Shown in pieces: positions 1 through 12,030 of a stretch of DNA of 64,000 bases (position 1 is the first letter of the stretch; each line of letters opens with the position of its first letter). Origin of the DNA: Vesta saturnalis (lineage: Eukaryota > Arthropoda > Insecta > Coleoptera > Lampyridae); assembly GCA_036346205.1 (NCBI GenBank), contig JARFJB010002036.1, positions 365,001 through 429,000 of the forward strand. The letters are read 5' to 3'. The position numbers were made by a program, and so were the translations under genes. The notes below the pieces were generated by a model. It had not been told where the DNA came from, did no database searches, and saw only the letters and a list, made by a program, of their open reading frames with translations.

Positions 1-2209
<2,209 letters not shown>

Positions 2210-2215
2210 AATACT

Positions 2216-3950
2216 ACTACAAATGTACCCATTCGATCCGTGGAGGACGTAGTTTATAATAGTCCCCCTTAATATTCTTGGGTAGAATATAACTACCTAC
2301 TTGTATGGCTTGATAAGATAATATTTTACTCGTTAGCCTTTTGCGTTACACGATGGACTCAATACTTTTCTTTTCTGGATTTTATGAATTATGCGGTTAT
2401 GAATTAGTGATTTTTTTAAGTAAAACAACGTCAATACTAACCCTTTCACATAGATGTATATATCAAATAAGCTGATTTTTGCGTTTTCACGTATTTTATT
2501 AAATTTGCTGACGACGCTAGTTGCAATTGCTATTAATATGTACAAAGTTTGTACATATTTACAGTTTTAAACGATTATTGTATGAAAACCTAAGTATTAT
2601 TATTATGAATTATGGCTCCGCTAAATAGAGCCATTTGCCAAAAATGTTTGAGAATAAAGTTAAATGAAACGAAAAGCAAAATAACTGATAAATAATCTAA
2701 GGGAGTATAATTCAAAATGGTAAATAAATTCACTCTTGACCGTTACAGTTTTCTATACGGACAAGCTTATTATTAATGTGAAATGTTTAAATTTGATAGA
2801 CCAGCAGGTTAATAACGGTACGTTCTTTTTTCTGCAACTTCAAACGTTTTCACAAGATAATTAAGAATTACATCATTATTATAATATAATCAATAATAAT
2901 ATAATGGAACCAAAGTATTAATTTTATGTTAAATATCTTTATACCTGTTTAATTTAATTTAATTGAATAAAATGTAAAGGGATAAACTTATACAAATAGT
3001 ACTTAAATTAATAAAACTTGAAAACATAACTATATAATATAAAAAAGTAATATATAAGGATTATATATGTGAGGCGTAGATTAAACTTAAGCTTTAAACT
3101 GAAAAAAAAGATCTACCCCAATAGAATAAGAAAAATGCCTTAAAAGAAGGACCTAATAAAAGTATTTATGTAAGATTCGTTCGTTGAGCTGATAAAGAAA
3201 ATAAAAAAGAAAGAGGGACTTTTTATGCACCATACAAATAGCAAGCTTTTACGTCAGAGAGAACAAAATCGTATAAAATAGAAAGTAGAAAAACACACTA
3301 TTCAATACTGGAACTAAAATGTGGATTATCGAATTAATTAACCATTAATTTTTAAGTATTGCTTTGTGACTTTCACAACTTTTTGACTTAAGTCCTTTAT
3401 TCATGTTGTTTTAACACGAAATTAGTTAATTTAATAAATTTTACATTTTTCTTTTACAGAATTTCACAATTTTAATTCAATTTATAAGAAAATTTCTGTA
3501 CTTTTTACACTATTTAAATTGATTTTTGTACGGTAAGCAATAACAGTTTGAAAATTATGCAACATTATGGCCCACGACTCGCCTATCAAAAGACGGAGTA
3601 ATGAAATTGCTAATGTAAGAAAGGGAAATTCTGAATCATTACACAATACAGAATTTCTAAATTACGTATACATTTTTTTATTACATGCACTTATCTAAAT
3701 AATTAGAAAGAGGTTATTTAAAAATCTATACGCCCAAACAATTTGTGTATTTGATTTTGAAATTGTTAATAAAATACTTACTGATTGAACTTTCATACGA
3801 TAAATTTAAGAAAAATGATGTTTAGAGTATGGAAGTAGAAAAAATATTGCGCGAATCTTATATATTTGACATTAGATTACACTAATCTCAACCTACCTAT
3901 ATTCCAATAATTTTCTACTCCATATAAAATATGTGCACTTTAAATTAAGT
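2216..3950. other. Non-coding AT-rich stretch
   Basis: I see no gene, RNA gene, repeat array or recognisable transposon here. The base composition is very AT-rich and all open frames are short. Confidence 0.6.
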
Positions 3951-4045
3951 TTAATAATGATGTTCACCGTCTACAGTTTCCATAACCATTTCTTCGCCTG
4001 TTGGAAAATCAAGATGTCCTTTTGTGTTTATAGTGCTCAAAACAC
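3951..4045 (-). CDS. Possible terminal exon of an unrecognised gene
   Basis: On the minus strand a pyrimidine-rich tract ending TTTTTTCTTAAAG looks like a strong 3' splice site, followed by an open frame of about 31 codons to a TAA at 3951-3953. The short peptide is acidic and ends GEHHY. No clear AATAAA follows. It lies just downstream of the Penelope-like element, so it could be the last exon of a host gene whose earlier exons are not visible, or a chance frame. I do not recognise it. Confidence 0.2.
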
Positions 4046-4189
4046 CTTTAAGAAAAAACAGGAAAACCAATAAAGCAGAAAAGGGAAAGTGAAGAAAGTC
4101 AACATGGTATATATGTAGGAAGCAGCAACCAAGGCATTTCAGTTCGAGACAAACAAAATACACCCACTTGCCACACAAAAATTGAAAAA

Positions 4190-5670
4190 CTCCGAACGCG
4201 CTTCAATAGTTAAGCTATCATCCTCAGCAGTCGACTGAGAAAAACTAAAGAAAAATTCTAGTACATATACCATCAGCTGGTGAAAGAGAAAGTAAAGGTT
4301 ATGAAAGTTTAATGAGTACTGAGGAACTTAAAGGTTCTTGATCGTCATTATTCATTAGAGTTTGTTTGGTTTTGAAGATCTCTTTTCATAGCAATCAAGT
4401 TCGTACTTATTAGTATGTTTGATGAAAGATTCCCTATCTAGAACATGATTTTTAATAAGCACATGTAGGGTTACGGCAGACATTCCAACGCTTGTATTTG
4501 ATATGTGCTATATGATTTTTAAAGCGAATTTTGATAGGTCGTTTAGTTTGTCCTACATATATTCGTTCAAAATTTTTTCAATTCCCGAGTTATCCTGATT
4601 ATTCACTTGATTTTTTTGATTACCTAAAGGAGTTTGCAAACTATTTCCGAAGTAGTAACCGTTTTAAAATTAATTTTGAAAACATTTTAGATAGACCTTT
4701 TGTATAAGAAGGATAGTTTGGTAATTTTAGGTACTTTATTTATATCTGTTCTTTAGCGTTACCGAATTTGGTTACATTTCTAACCTTGATCCTATGTTTG
4801 TCTCTTAACTATATTCATCTAAAAACCAATTGTATGCAGCAATTTCTTTAACAGTGCTCAATTATTCATTATAATTTTGAACTGAAAGGGGAAAATTAAG
4901 AAATCTATGAACCAAAAAATTAAAAGCCGCGAGTTTATGTTGCCTACAGTGATATTGTCATTGGTTATGAATCTTTTGGTGCTAGTTTCCTTACGATAAA
5001 TATCTATATCTAGTTTATTATCGTCCAATTGATTTTGTCTTAAAACATCTTCTAGATAAAGTAAATTTTGATCTATTGAAACGTTCCCAAACAATGAACA
5101 ATCGTCGAATAAGATTAAAATTTCATCTTCTGTAGATTAAATTATTTTAATTTTATCAATAAATTCATACGAATTTAAAACACTAAAGTTGGGTTGTTGG
5201 TAGGAGAGATTCTAAAATTTACTAGATAACCATTTGGACAGCAGATGTAGACGCATCAATACCAGAAACAATGGGTTGCAGAGCATTACCTGGTTTATGA
5301 ATCTTAGACAAGCAATACATTTTAGGTAGTACCGGATTGTAATAAAACCTTCCTAGTTGAAGCAATCATTTTACGAAGATCTTTGGTAATGACAGAATAA
5401 GAACCTGAATTTAAGAGCTCTTTGACTGAAGCAAAATAGTCCTCTTTGTTTAAAATGACTCCCTGATTGCCTTTATCTGCCTTGAGATCAAAACAGTTTT
5501 TACTTTTGAGATATTTATTTATTTCAAGGTTCTGAATGATTTAAATTAAATTTTGACTCCCGATGTATATTTTCCGAAATTTGAATTTTACTGGCTTGTC
5601 TAACGTACTCTTTGCAATTTTCATCCAATGATTTAATCGAACTTTCAATGCCAACTATAGTAGATATACT
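4190..5670 (-). pseudogene. Penelope-like retroelement, 3' part (reverse transcriptase + GIY-YIG), decayed
   Basis: Read on the minus strand this is the downstream half of a Penelope-like element. About 5490-5230 encodes reverse-transcriptase pieces (KADKGN, then a SKIHKPGN-like motif followed by PIVSGI). About 5105-4900 continues with a DDCSLFGN block and IYRKETSTKRF. About 4562-4360 encodes a GIY-YIG endonuclease remnant with YVGQTKRPIKIRF. Several stops and frameshifts break it. The 5' part lies at 19861-20520, separated by the insertion of Polinton-A. A segment near 4190-4255 (CAATAGTTAAGCTATCATCC) resembles 20465-20510, which fits the partial terminal repeats typical of this class. Confidence 0.75.
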
Positions 5671-6690
5671 AGGCCGATCCTAACTCACTTTAGTCACTAG
5701 ATTTGTCACCAGATTTGGAAAAAGTCACCAGAAAGGTCACTAGATTTCAAGGTTGGTAACATTGCCTGCTTCAAGGTCACCGCTTCAAGGCCACGTAGTA
5801 GGAAAGGTTGGTAACACTGCCTCTTCAAGGTTCCAGCTTCAAGGTCGCTCGCATTGCTTATCTTCAAGGTCATCCATGCTCGCACGTGCCCTTCGCTTCA
5901 AGGTCAAACGCTCCGTGCATCGAAGTATATTCCTCAAGGCCATTGAAGTAGCTAGATTTGAAAAGTCACTAGAAAAGTTACTAGATTGTTTTTCAAGGTC
6001 ATTGAAGCAGATGAAGTAACTAGATTCGAAAAAGTCACTAGAAAAGTTACTAGATTGTTTTTCAAGGTCATTGAAGCAGATTGTCCACATCAGGTCAATT
6101 GTTTTCAAGGTTATCGTACACATTACCTGCATGGAAATATATTTCTCAAGGTCATCACATTGTCTACGTCTAAGTACCTGGTTTCCAAGGTCATGCTACC
6201 TCTAAACTACAAGGTTTTTCAAGGCCACGTTCCCTGCATCTGTCTTCAAGGCCAGGAAATGGTCAAGGGCACCAATCAATTCTCCGGGTGAGTGTTAATT
6301 TGACAGAAATTTTTAAGGTGCGCCGCGCCCCCCAATTCCAGGAAGTTCATTGACCTTTGTCTCAAGCCCTGAGGTATCGTACAGATTGTTGTCTATGCTA
6401 AGCATGTTTCAAGGTCATCAAGCAATTCTTGTAAGTTTACCTTGTAAGGTCACGCCCCCCCAGCAAAGTGCACTGACCTCAAATGGTTCCGTTCCCCAAA
6501 TGAAGATAAACGTTTCCCAAAACAGGTAGCCGTTTCCTAAAACAGGTAGCCGTTTCCTAATAACAGGTAGCCGTTTCCTAAAACAGGGGGCCGTTTCCCA
6601 AAACAGATAGCTGTTTCGCAACACAGGTAGCCGTTCCCCCCATTTCAAGGTCACACCTCTGAGAAAAGAACAAAGGCGATTCATTGTTCT
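5671..6690 (+). repeat. Left terminal inverted repeat of Polinton-A, with nuclear-receptor motif array
   Basis: It matches 18840-19860 in inverse orientation. Between about 5700 and 6660 it holds roughly fifteen copies of TCAAGGTCA or close variants (TCAAGGCCA, TCAAGGTTA), spaced tens of bases apart and almost all in one orientation. This is the half-site bound by FTZ-F1/NR5A and ERR type monomeric nuclear receptors (established for that motif; binding here is inference). At 6490-6640 follow about seven copies of a 20-bp unit like CCGTTTCCTAAAACAGGTAG. Open frames through it are repeat artefacts. Confidence 0.8.
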
Positions 6691-6699
6691 GGTCGACTG

Positions 6700-7783
6700 T
6701 TTAGAACAGTCCATTACAAATACGGGACATGATTTGAATTCGGTGTAGTTGAATAACGCATCTGTATTATCTTCACCATAGTAGTCACATCGGAATTTCA
6801 AAAAATTGCGATAGACAGGTATGTATTGGTTAGCACTGAAGTTCAAATGCATTCCTTCGTAGGGATAATACTAGGAATTCAAATGTACTTTAAGGTTTCT
6901 GATGTTAATGTGATCAAAATTTCCGGCTCTTGCAGACTTTGTGTACCTTTTACCTTGTTGGAATGGAACAATTATCCAGCGTGGTTTTTCCAGTTGCGTT
7001 GACGTTTTTATTGGCCATATATCAGAGGTTGCTTGTTTTAAAACAAGTAATTTATATAACTCCCATTGACGAAATGGAACAGTAATAATAGAATTCTTAT
7101 TGATTCCTTTAAACAAGTCCGGTTTCGCGGCATCACTAAGGGTTAAGTGTGGTACTTTCCATTGAATTTTATTTAGGGTTATTTCCGCATCAACGTCACC
7201 ATAGTAACAGTTTGTATCGCTTCTAGATCGAATTAAAATCAACTCTTGACGCATATTCACGATCACTTGACGATAATCCTCCATTATTCGAAATATGTGG
7301 TTCAATGGTATGCATACTGTAAAAGCTTTTTCGCCATTTCCCTCATCGAATTCTACTTGTAATGGTTCCTCAATCTTTGGTGACCACCCCAAATGGCTTA
7401 ATGTTTTGCTCTTGCTTGTCGTATAAGAAATATATCCTTTAAGTGTAGATGTTATGCCGGGATTTCGGCAAACGTCCACTCTTGGACCGCCTAACTCATA
7501 ACGAATCCCTTCAAAAAGGAAGTTGGGGAAATTATTGGTTCAGTTTCATGATTTTCTTCATCTTCTTTTTCAGCTTACCTTCTATGTACAGAAAACTATC
7601 ATAAGTAGCTGTAATTAGATCCTGACTTTGAATTAAAATGCGTATTTCTTCGGAAGGTCCATACTTAGAAGAGCCATACGGAAGATAGGTGTGAATATCT
7701 GATTTAATTATAGCATCATCAAAATGTACGTTTTGAAAGATGTTTAACGATTCGGTCATTGTGTCTCTGTAGATGTTAACCAC
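6700..7783 (-). pseudogene. Major capsid-like protein (double jelly-roll type suspected), frame-broken
   Basis: Three minus-strand open segments follow each other in different frames: 7783-7532, 7479-6871 and 6852 to about 6700. Together they resemble the capsid-like protein that accompanies PLA2 and protease genes in Polinton-like elements of invertebrates. The pattern includes an HTYLPYGSS motif near the start, the IYIEG-like YIEG at about residue 68, and a VFVMDCSKQ block near the end, where the family has a similar C-terminal strand. The C-terminus runs into the terminal repeat at about 6700 and is probably truncated. Family assignment is by motif memory only; a structure prediction would settle it. 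Confidence 0.5.
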
Positions 7784-8875
7784 AATGAGGGTTGATGACT
7801 AATTAAAGATTTATTATAGGGATGATGTCTTTTATATGAATTTCCTCTCAAACCTATGTAAGCGTCCCGCTTTAAATTAATTGTTATTAATTATGCCTTT
7901 GAAAAGCTTAATTACAACACATATATTACATTACAGTTTGTTTAATTCATATAAATTTTTCAAGAAGGCAAATCTATCACTATAAATACTTTCACTGTTA
8001 TACAGAAAATCCCTTGTTCACATTACATTACATATTGCATTTTTTAAATTACATGCACACTTGAATGCAAACCTATCGTTTTATATAAAGTAAAATTCAT
8101 TGTACATATAGTTATTTATAGCGAAACTTTTTTCTGCATAAAAGTCTGTTAATTATTATATTACTAATTATGCAATGTAGTTTTGGGAAGCGTTATTGTT
8201 AAAATTATTAAAAATAGTTATTTTTAAAGAATGCAGATGCATTGTGTGTTTTATACAAAGAAAATCCCTATTAGCTTGAATATTACATTTTTATACATTC
8301 CTACAAAATTTTTAAGAATGCAAATGCATTATTAACAAAGAAAACCCATTGTTGAATAAAACATTGACTTTTTCCGCATTACATATTTTAGATGAATACA
8401 TATGCATTCAGAGGACTTCGACAAAGCGATACAATAACTTCAGGTTGCGATGTGTGTAAGCGGAACATATCATTGTGCAAAAGAGATAGACATTAAACAA
8501 GTAAACTTCATTCATACACTTTCAAGGTCTCTTACACTTTACAAATTTATTTAACATTTCTTAGAAATACATTAATATTTTAATTCTTCATCTAAACTAA
8601 TTATTTACCACATTTTACTGGAAGGTTCATGCATCATTAAAATGTACGTTTTGAAACATGTTAATAGTTTGGTCACTCAGAAATTTCAATCCAATTGATG
8701 TTAAAAGTATTTCTCTGCATATGTTAACTGCAATGAGGGTTGATTGGGATGAAGTCTTTTGTATGAAGATGGAACTGTCCTATGATTAATTCGCAGACCC
8801 ATGTTCTTTTAGTTCTAAGTGTACCGTGAATGGTTCACTTTCACCAAAGTCTGTTAACTCCTTTTGATTTGTCAA
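7784..8875. other. Non-coding spacer with a second copy of the capsid gene's start region
   Basis: No gene is seen. About 8630-8775 is a diverged direct copy of 7690-7850, covering the first codons and upstream leader of the capsid-like gene (shared AAAATGTACGTTTTGAAA and CAATGAGGGTTGAT). About 7970-8400 holds three or four degenerate copies of a unit with AAGAATGCAAATGCATT and GAAAATCCC. The spacer separates two minus-strand genes and is a likely promoter region for the capsid-like gene. Confidence 0.5.
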
Positions 8876-9486
8876 TTAGATTGTTATATTACTTATTATG
8901 TCTGTGTTTACTTCTAAATATTGAGTGTTGGTTGGAATTTTATCCAAACGATAGCCTGAGGGGACAGAAACGTCAATTTCATATATTACCTTTACAGGTT
9001 TACCGTTTCGAAAAGATCCCTTTATAATGTAGCACTCTACATGTAGATTAGTGTGTTTAATTATTTGGATGTCTAACGCGGATGTATGTAGAATATTTGC
9101 TTCTAATATTTTAGGCTCAAAACCGAGCATGCGGCCAATGCTACTCTCTTTAGTAAAATCGATCTCAAATGAACTGTTTATCTCACACTTAAGTGTATTG
9201 TTGTTCACCCTAATGAAAATTTTTCTGTGGGTATCTTTGATTTCAAGTAATCACTAATTTCATCTAACTCATAGGCACCGTGTGGAATATTAATCACTCG
9301 CAAATGAGATGAATTTATTCTAAAATAAAATCTATTGTTGCCCGTATAAATGTTTCTAATGCTGTTGAATCCGTAAAATCTCACCAATCCAACAACGTAT
9401 TTCTTCTCCAAACCTAGCTCTATCGGTGGATAGAAGTTGCAGCTAGCTATGTTACCAACACTTTCTAAACTGAATGTTATTGACAT
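8876..9486 (-). pseudogene. Second capsid-like (penton/minor capsid type) protein, one frameshift
   Basis: Two overlapping minus-strand frames, 9486-9205 and 9208-8876, form one protein of about 200 residues broken by a single frameshift at about 9205-9210. The first part starts MSITFSLESVG and has an LVRFYGFNSIRNIY segment, mostly beta-prone. The second ends with PSGYRLDKIPTNTQYLEV. I recognise it only loosely as the smaller partner that accompanies the capsid-like gene in these elements; a penton-like single jelly-roll is the likeliest role. No signal peptide or membrane segment is seen. Confidence 0.45.
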
Positions 9487-9499
9487 AACTGGAAAATTT

Positions 9500-9862
9500 A
9501 AGGTTATGTCGATTATTTATATAGAAATTGTAGGCATAGGTGCCCACAAATAATGCTGTTAAATTCCTGATATTGTGTAATTATAATAAATTTTACATCC
9601 CCGAAAGTAGTTAATCAATTCAACTGGTGGTCGAAGATTACCGAAATTATCGTAATACCATACCTTTTCACCACGCTTTTTGTGGCAAACCCAATGTGTA
9701 CCCGGTCGCTTTGACTATCTAAGTTGATGATTCCAGAATCATTTTTCCATGGTAATTTAGGCAGGCTATCTCATAAAAATACCCCTAAAGTATGGTACAT
9801 CTTTTGTGTATTTCTTTAAATCAATATCCGTTAACGCTCTTTCGGGTAATCTATTCAGTTTT
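9500..9862 (-). pseudogene. Adenovirus-type cysteine protease remnant
   Basis: Reading the minus strand from about 9862 the decayed frames show, in order, an ALTDIDL..KY start block, YFRGIFMR, a THW histidine motif near 9690, a YYDN motif near 9655 in the place of the catalytic acid residue, and an ICGH cysteine motif near 9545. This His, Asp/Asn, Cys order is that of the adenovirus maturation protease family (C5), which Polintons carry to process capsid proteins. At least three frameshifts and one in-frame stop break it. The acidic position is Asp followed by Asn. In related elements this domain is fused to the hydrophobic segment immediately upstream (9868-10200), and that may be so here. 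Confidence 0.65.
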
Positions 9863-9867
9863 TTGGA

Positions 9868-10330
9868 AACGGTTTTAAGTATACTGCACCACCACCACTA
9901 GATTTGTATGATTTTAGATAAAGTGCGCCACCAGCGATCGACTCCATCATGCGATTATGGGGCGATGTCTCTTCTTGCAATTTTTTTGGCATTTTTTGCA
10001 TCATTGACTGCTTTGGAAATTCCCGATGCGCCGCCAGCTAAAGCACTGATTGCTGATAATCCTGCGAATAACGGAATAAGAAATGGTAAAACACCTCCTT
10101 GTTTAGGTAAGGGAATTACTCTAGGAACTTTAATGTTTTTCTTTCCCCCAACCTTTTTACTATACGTTTTGCCGTTGACAGTACTGACATTATTTTTTTA
10201 GCTATTGTTTTTCGTACATGCATTAAACTTTCACCATTCTTCTTCTTGGACCGACGTTTACACCCCATTCCAAATTTTCTCTTTGCTTTCATGGCGGTAC
10301 CGACTGCTAAAGCTGCAGCTCGTCCACCTA
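9868..10330 (-). pseudogene. Basic segment and Gly/Ala-rich hydrophobic tail, between PLA2 and protease
   Basis: On the minus strand a strongly basic stretch (about 10290-10150, with GCKRRSKKK) leads into a hydrophobic Gly/Ala-rich segment (about 10110-9985, with FAGLSAISALAGG) and then a short Gly-rich tail near 9900. Frame changes at about 10370, 10150 and 9960 break it. A basic plus hydrophobic arrangement is common in capsid-associated proteins of this group and recalls adenoviral core or membrane-acting peptides, but I cannot assign it. It may be the C-terminal half of the PLA2 protein or the N-terminal half of the protease protein. Confidence 0.45.
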
Positions 10331-10609
10331 ATGTTGCGTCTGCCGATTTAAAACGTTCCCAAGCTTTTCTTCTATAATTTTATCTGCTCTATGTCTACGT
10401 TCTAAATCTCGGTAGTCTCTATAACTGATATCATGCAGTTTGCACTGTGCATCTAAATGATTAATACCGGGGTCACCGCGTGCTAGTCGTTTCTCTAATT
10501 TTGTACCGGGACCACAATACTGGTAACCGGGTAAATGCAATTCCACCGGAAGTTTATTGATTAGCGTATTCACTAAACCACCTGCACTTTTCTGCTTCTT
10601 ACCTACCAT
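10328..10609 (-). CDS. Parvovirus-VP1-type phospholipase A2 domain protein
   Basis: An open frame of 93 codons starting MVGKKQKSAGG. It has the calcium-loop motif PGYQYCGPGT at residues 28-37 and the catalytic HD dyad in CKLHDISY at about residues 56-63. These are the hallmarks of the PLA2 domain found in parvovirus VP1, which breaches endosomal membranes during entry, and of similar proteins in insect Polinton-like elements. All visible catalytic residues are intact. The frame is lost soon after RADKIIEEK at about 10370, where the family would continue into a basic tail, so the gene as a whole is truncated or frameshifted. Confidence 0.8.
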   Translation of the reverse strand: MVGKKQKSAGGLVNTLINKLPVELHLPGYQYCGPGTKLEKRLARGDPGINHLDAQCKLHDISYRDYRDLERRHRADKIIEEKLGNVLNRQTQH

Positions 10610-10673
10610 TGTTCACCTTGAGGGATAGGGCAGGGAATTTATACCTAAAATCGAGAGCGTAGAAACTTTATTT

Positions 10674-10898
10674 TTAGTAAATGCTATGCATTAGATAAGC
10701 AGGGCGATAGTGCAATATTTCCATTAAGCGTACAGTGTTATGTGAATTAATAATATACTTGGCATTTATAACATCATGAATGTCTTTATAAATGTCATCA
10801 TCACCGAATTCCTTCTCACGAAAACGACGGTAGTCAACCACTTGTCGTATGAACTTTTCATAGAAACACGCTAGATTGTAAGATTCAAGAAATTCCAA
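10674..10898 (-). CDS. Small unrecognised Polinton-A protein
   Basis: A 74-codon open frame starting MEFLESYNLACFYEKF, mixed charged and aromatic, with no signal peptide or membrane segment. Its start lies directly after the end of the 194-codon frame on the same strand, so the two could be one gene broken by a stop or frame change, or two tightly packed genes. I do not recognise it. Confidence 0.4.
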   Translation of the reverse strand: MEFLESYNLACFYEKFIRQVVDYRRFREKEFGDDDIYKDIHDVINAKYIINSHNTVRLMEILHYRPAYLMHSIY

Positions 10899-10899
10899 T

Positions 10900-11484
10900 C
10901 TATACTATGTAGCCTATTATATCCTTCAAATCGAATAATTCTTCTACATGAAGGGCATTGAATCTACACGAACAGAAGTTGTAGTTTTCTATCATAACAA
11001 TTTTCAAAATTTTCTCATATCCTTTGATCAATTCCCAATTGTAATAAATACCTAGATTGCTAGATAGAGATTCGTAATCTTGCTCATGTGTTATATCCTC
11101 CTCGTTTACATGTGACCAATCAATTTGTCTTTCAATTTTTTGGGATCGGAAAAATTGTATTTCTACATATGAATACCATTTTAGAAGTTCAATCCATTCC
11201 TTCACGCCTAATACCACATTATCGCAGTTGCCACATCCCATACGCACTATTGGTGCAAGGCTAAGGTGTGTACTGTATCCAATTTCAATATGCGTATCGT
11301 TCGATAGTTTGTAGGAAGCGCAATCGATTAAGTATTGATTAGCGGCCTGTTTATACACCTCATCCCTATGTTGAAATGATGATGACCAGTTGGAATAACC
11401 TTCATCTTGATTCTCTTCATTTTTGCTACTACTACCATCACTATTTTGACAGCATAAACAACAAAATGTGAAATTATTATTCAT
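10900..11484 (-). CDS. Unrecognised 194-residue Polinton-A protein
   Basis: The longest intact frame in Polinton-A. It begins MNNNFTFCCLCCQN, with a CCxCC cluster, followed by a Ser/Asn/Glu-rich stretch. A further CGNC pair lies at about residues 84-87 and a CSC near residue 172, so metal binding is possible. No membrane segment is evident. It is the first gene of the minus-strand run as it now stands. FB-A is inserted about 100 bp upstream of its start and has cut off whatever promoter or 5' part lay beyond. Function unknown. Confidence 0.5.
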   Translation of the reverse strand: MNNNFTFCCLCCQNSDGSSSKNEENQDEGYSNWSSSFQHRDEVYKQAANQYLIDCASYKLSNDTHIEIGYSTHLSLAPIVRMGCGNCDNVVLGVKEWIELLKWYSYVEIQFFRSQKIERQIDWSHVNEEDITHEQDYESLSSNLGIYYNWELIKGYEKILKIVMIENYNFCSCRFNALHVEELFDLKDIIGYIV

Positions 11485-11581
11485 ATTGTTACTACAGTGG
11501 TATGAAGTATCCGGCAGCGAACCTCCAGATCGTTACAGGAATGATTTTATTGCAGCTTGCATGACTTTTCCACAACCGCAC

Positions 11582-11587
11582 TACGAC
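11582..11587. repeat. Target-site duplication of FB-A, left copy (TACGAC)
   Basis: TACGAC immediately precedes the AG start of FB-A and is repeated at 18070-18075 directly after its CT end. Confidence 0.85.
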
Positions 11588-11605
11588 AGTAGAAGAGGGG
11601 CACTT

Positions 11606-12030
11606 GCGCCGCCATCTTGGATTTTGACGTCACAAGCCTGCCCACGTGGGAGACCGGTTTTTCCACCCTTATTTTTACTCGCTTACGTGTAGGACGTGTT
11701 TTTTCACCCCTATTTTTGCACATCCACGTGTGAGACCACATTTTCAACCCTTATTTTTATATACCCTCGTGTGAGACCGGATTTTCCACCCTTATTTTTA
11801 CACGGTTACGTGTAGGACGTGTTTTTTCACCCTTATTTTTACACACCCACGTGTGAGACCACATTTTCAACCCTTATTTTTATATACCCTCGTGTGAGAC
11901 CGGATTTTCCACCCTTATTTTTACACGGTTACGTGTAGGACGTGTTTTTTCACCCTTATTTTTACACACCCACGTGTGAGACCGTGTTTTCAACCCTAAT
12001 TATTTTTACTCGCTTACATGAAGGACCGTA
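11606..12030. promoter_or_regulatory. FB-A left end: YY1/Pho, CRE and E-box motif cluster
   Basis: GCCGCCATCTTGG (11608-11620) is the inverse of a YY1/Pleiohomeotic-type site AAGATGGCGGC. TGACGTCA at 11625-11632 is a perfect CRE. From 11650 follow alternating blocks of CCCACGTG/TTACGTGTAGGACGTG and CACCCTTATTTTT about 35-40 bp apart, giving repeated CACGTG E-boxes. The same set is mirrored at 17755-18049. That these sites are used is inference. Confidence 0.6.

Noticed and set aside
5753..6291. Several frames of about 90-100 codons in the left terminal repeat of Polinton-A
   Set aside because: They are translations of the TCAAGGTCA array, with the same frames mirrored in the right repeat.
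11650..12010. A CRISPR-like array of regularly spaced repeats at foldback ends
   Set aside because: The spacers are near-identical, the repeats are degenerate, no cas genes are present and the setting is a eukaryotic genome. These are subterminal transposon repeats.
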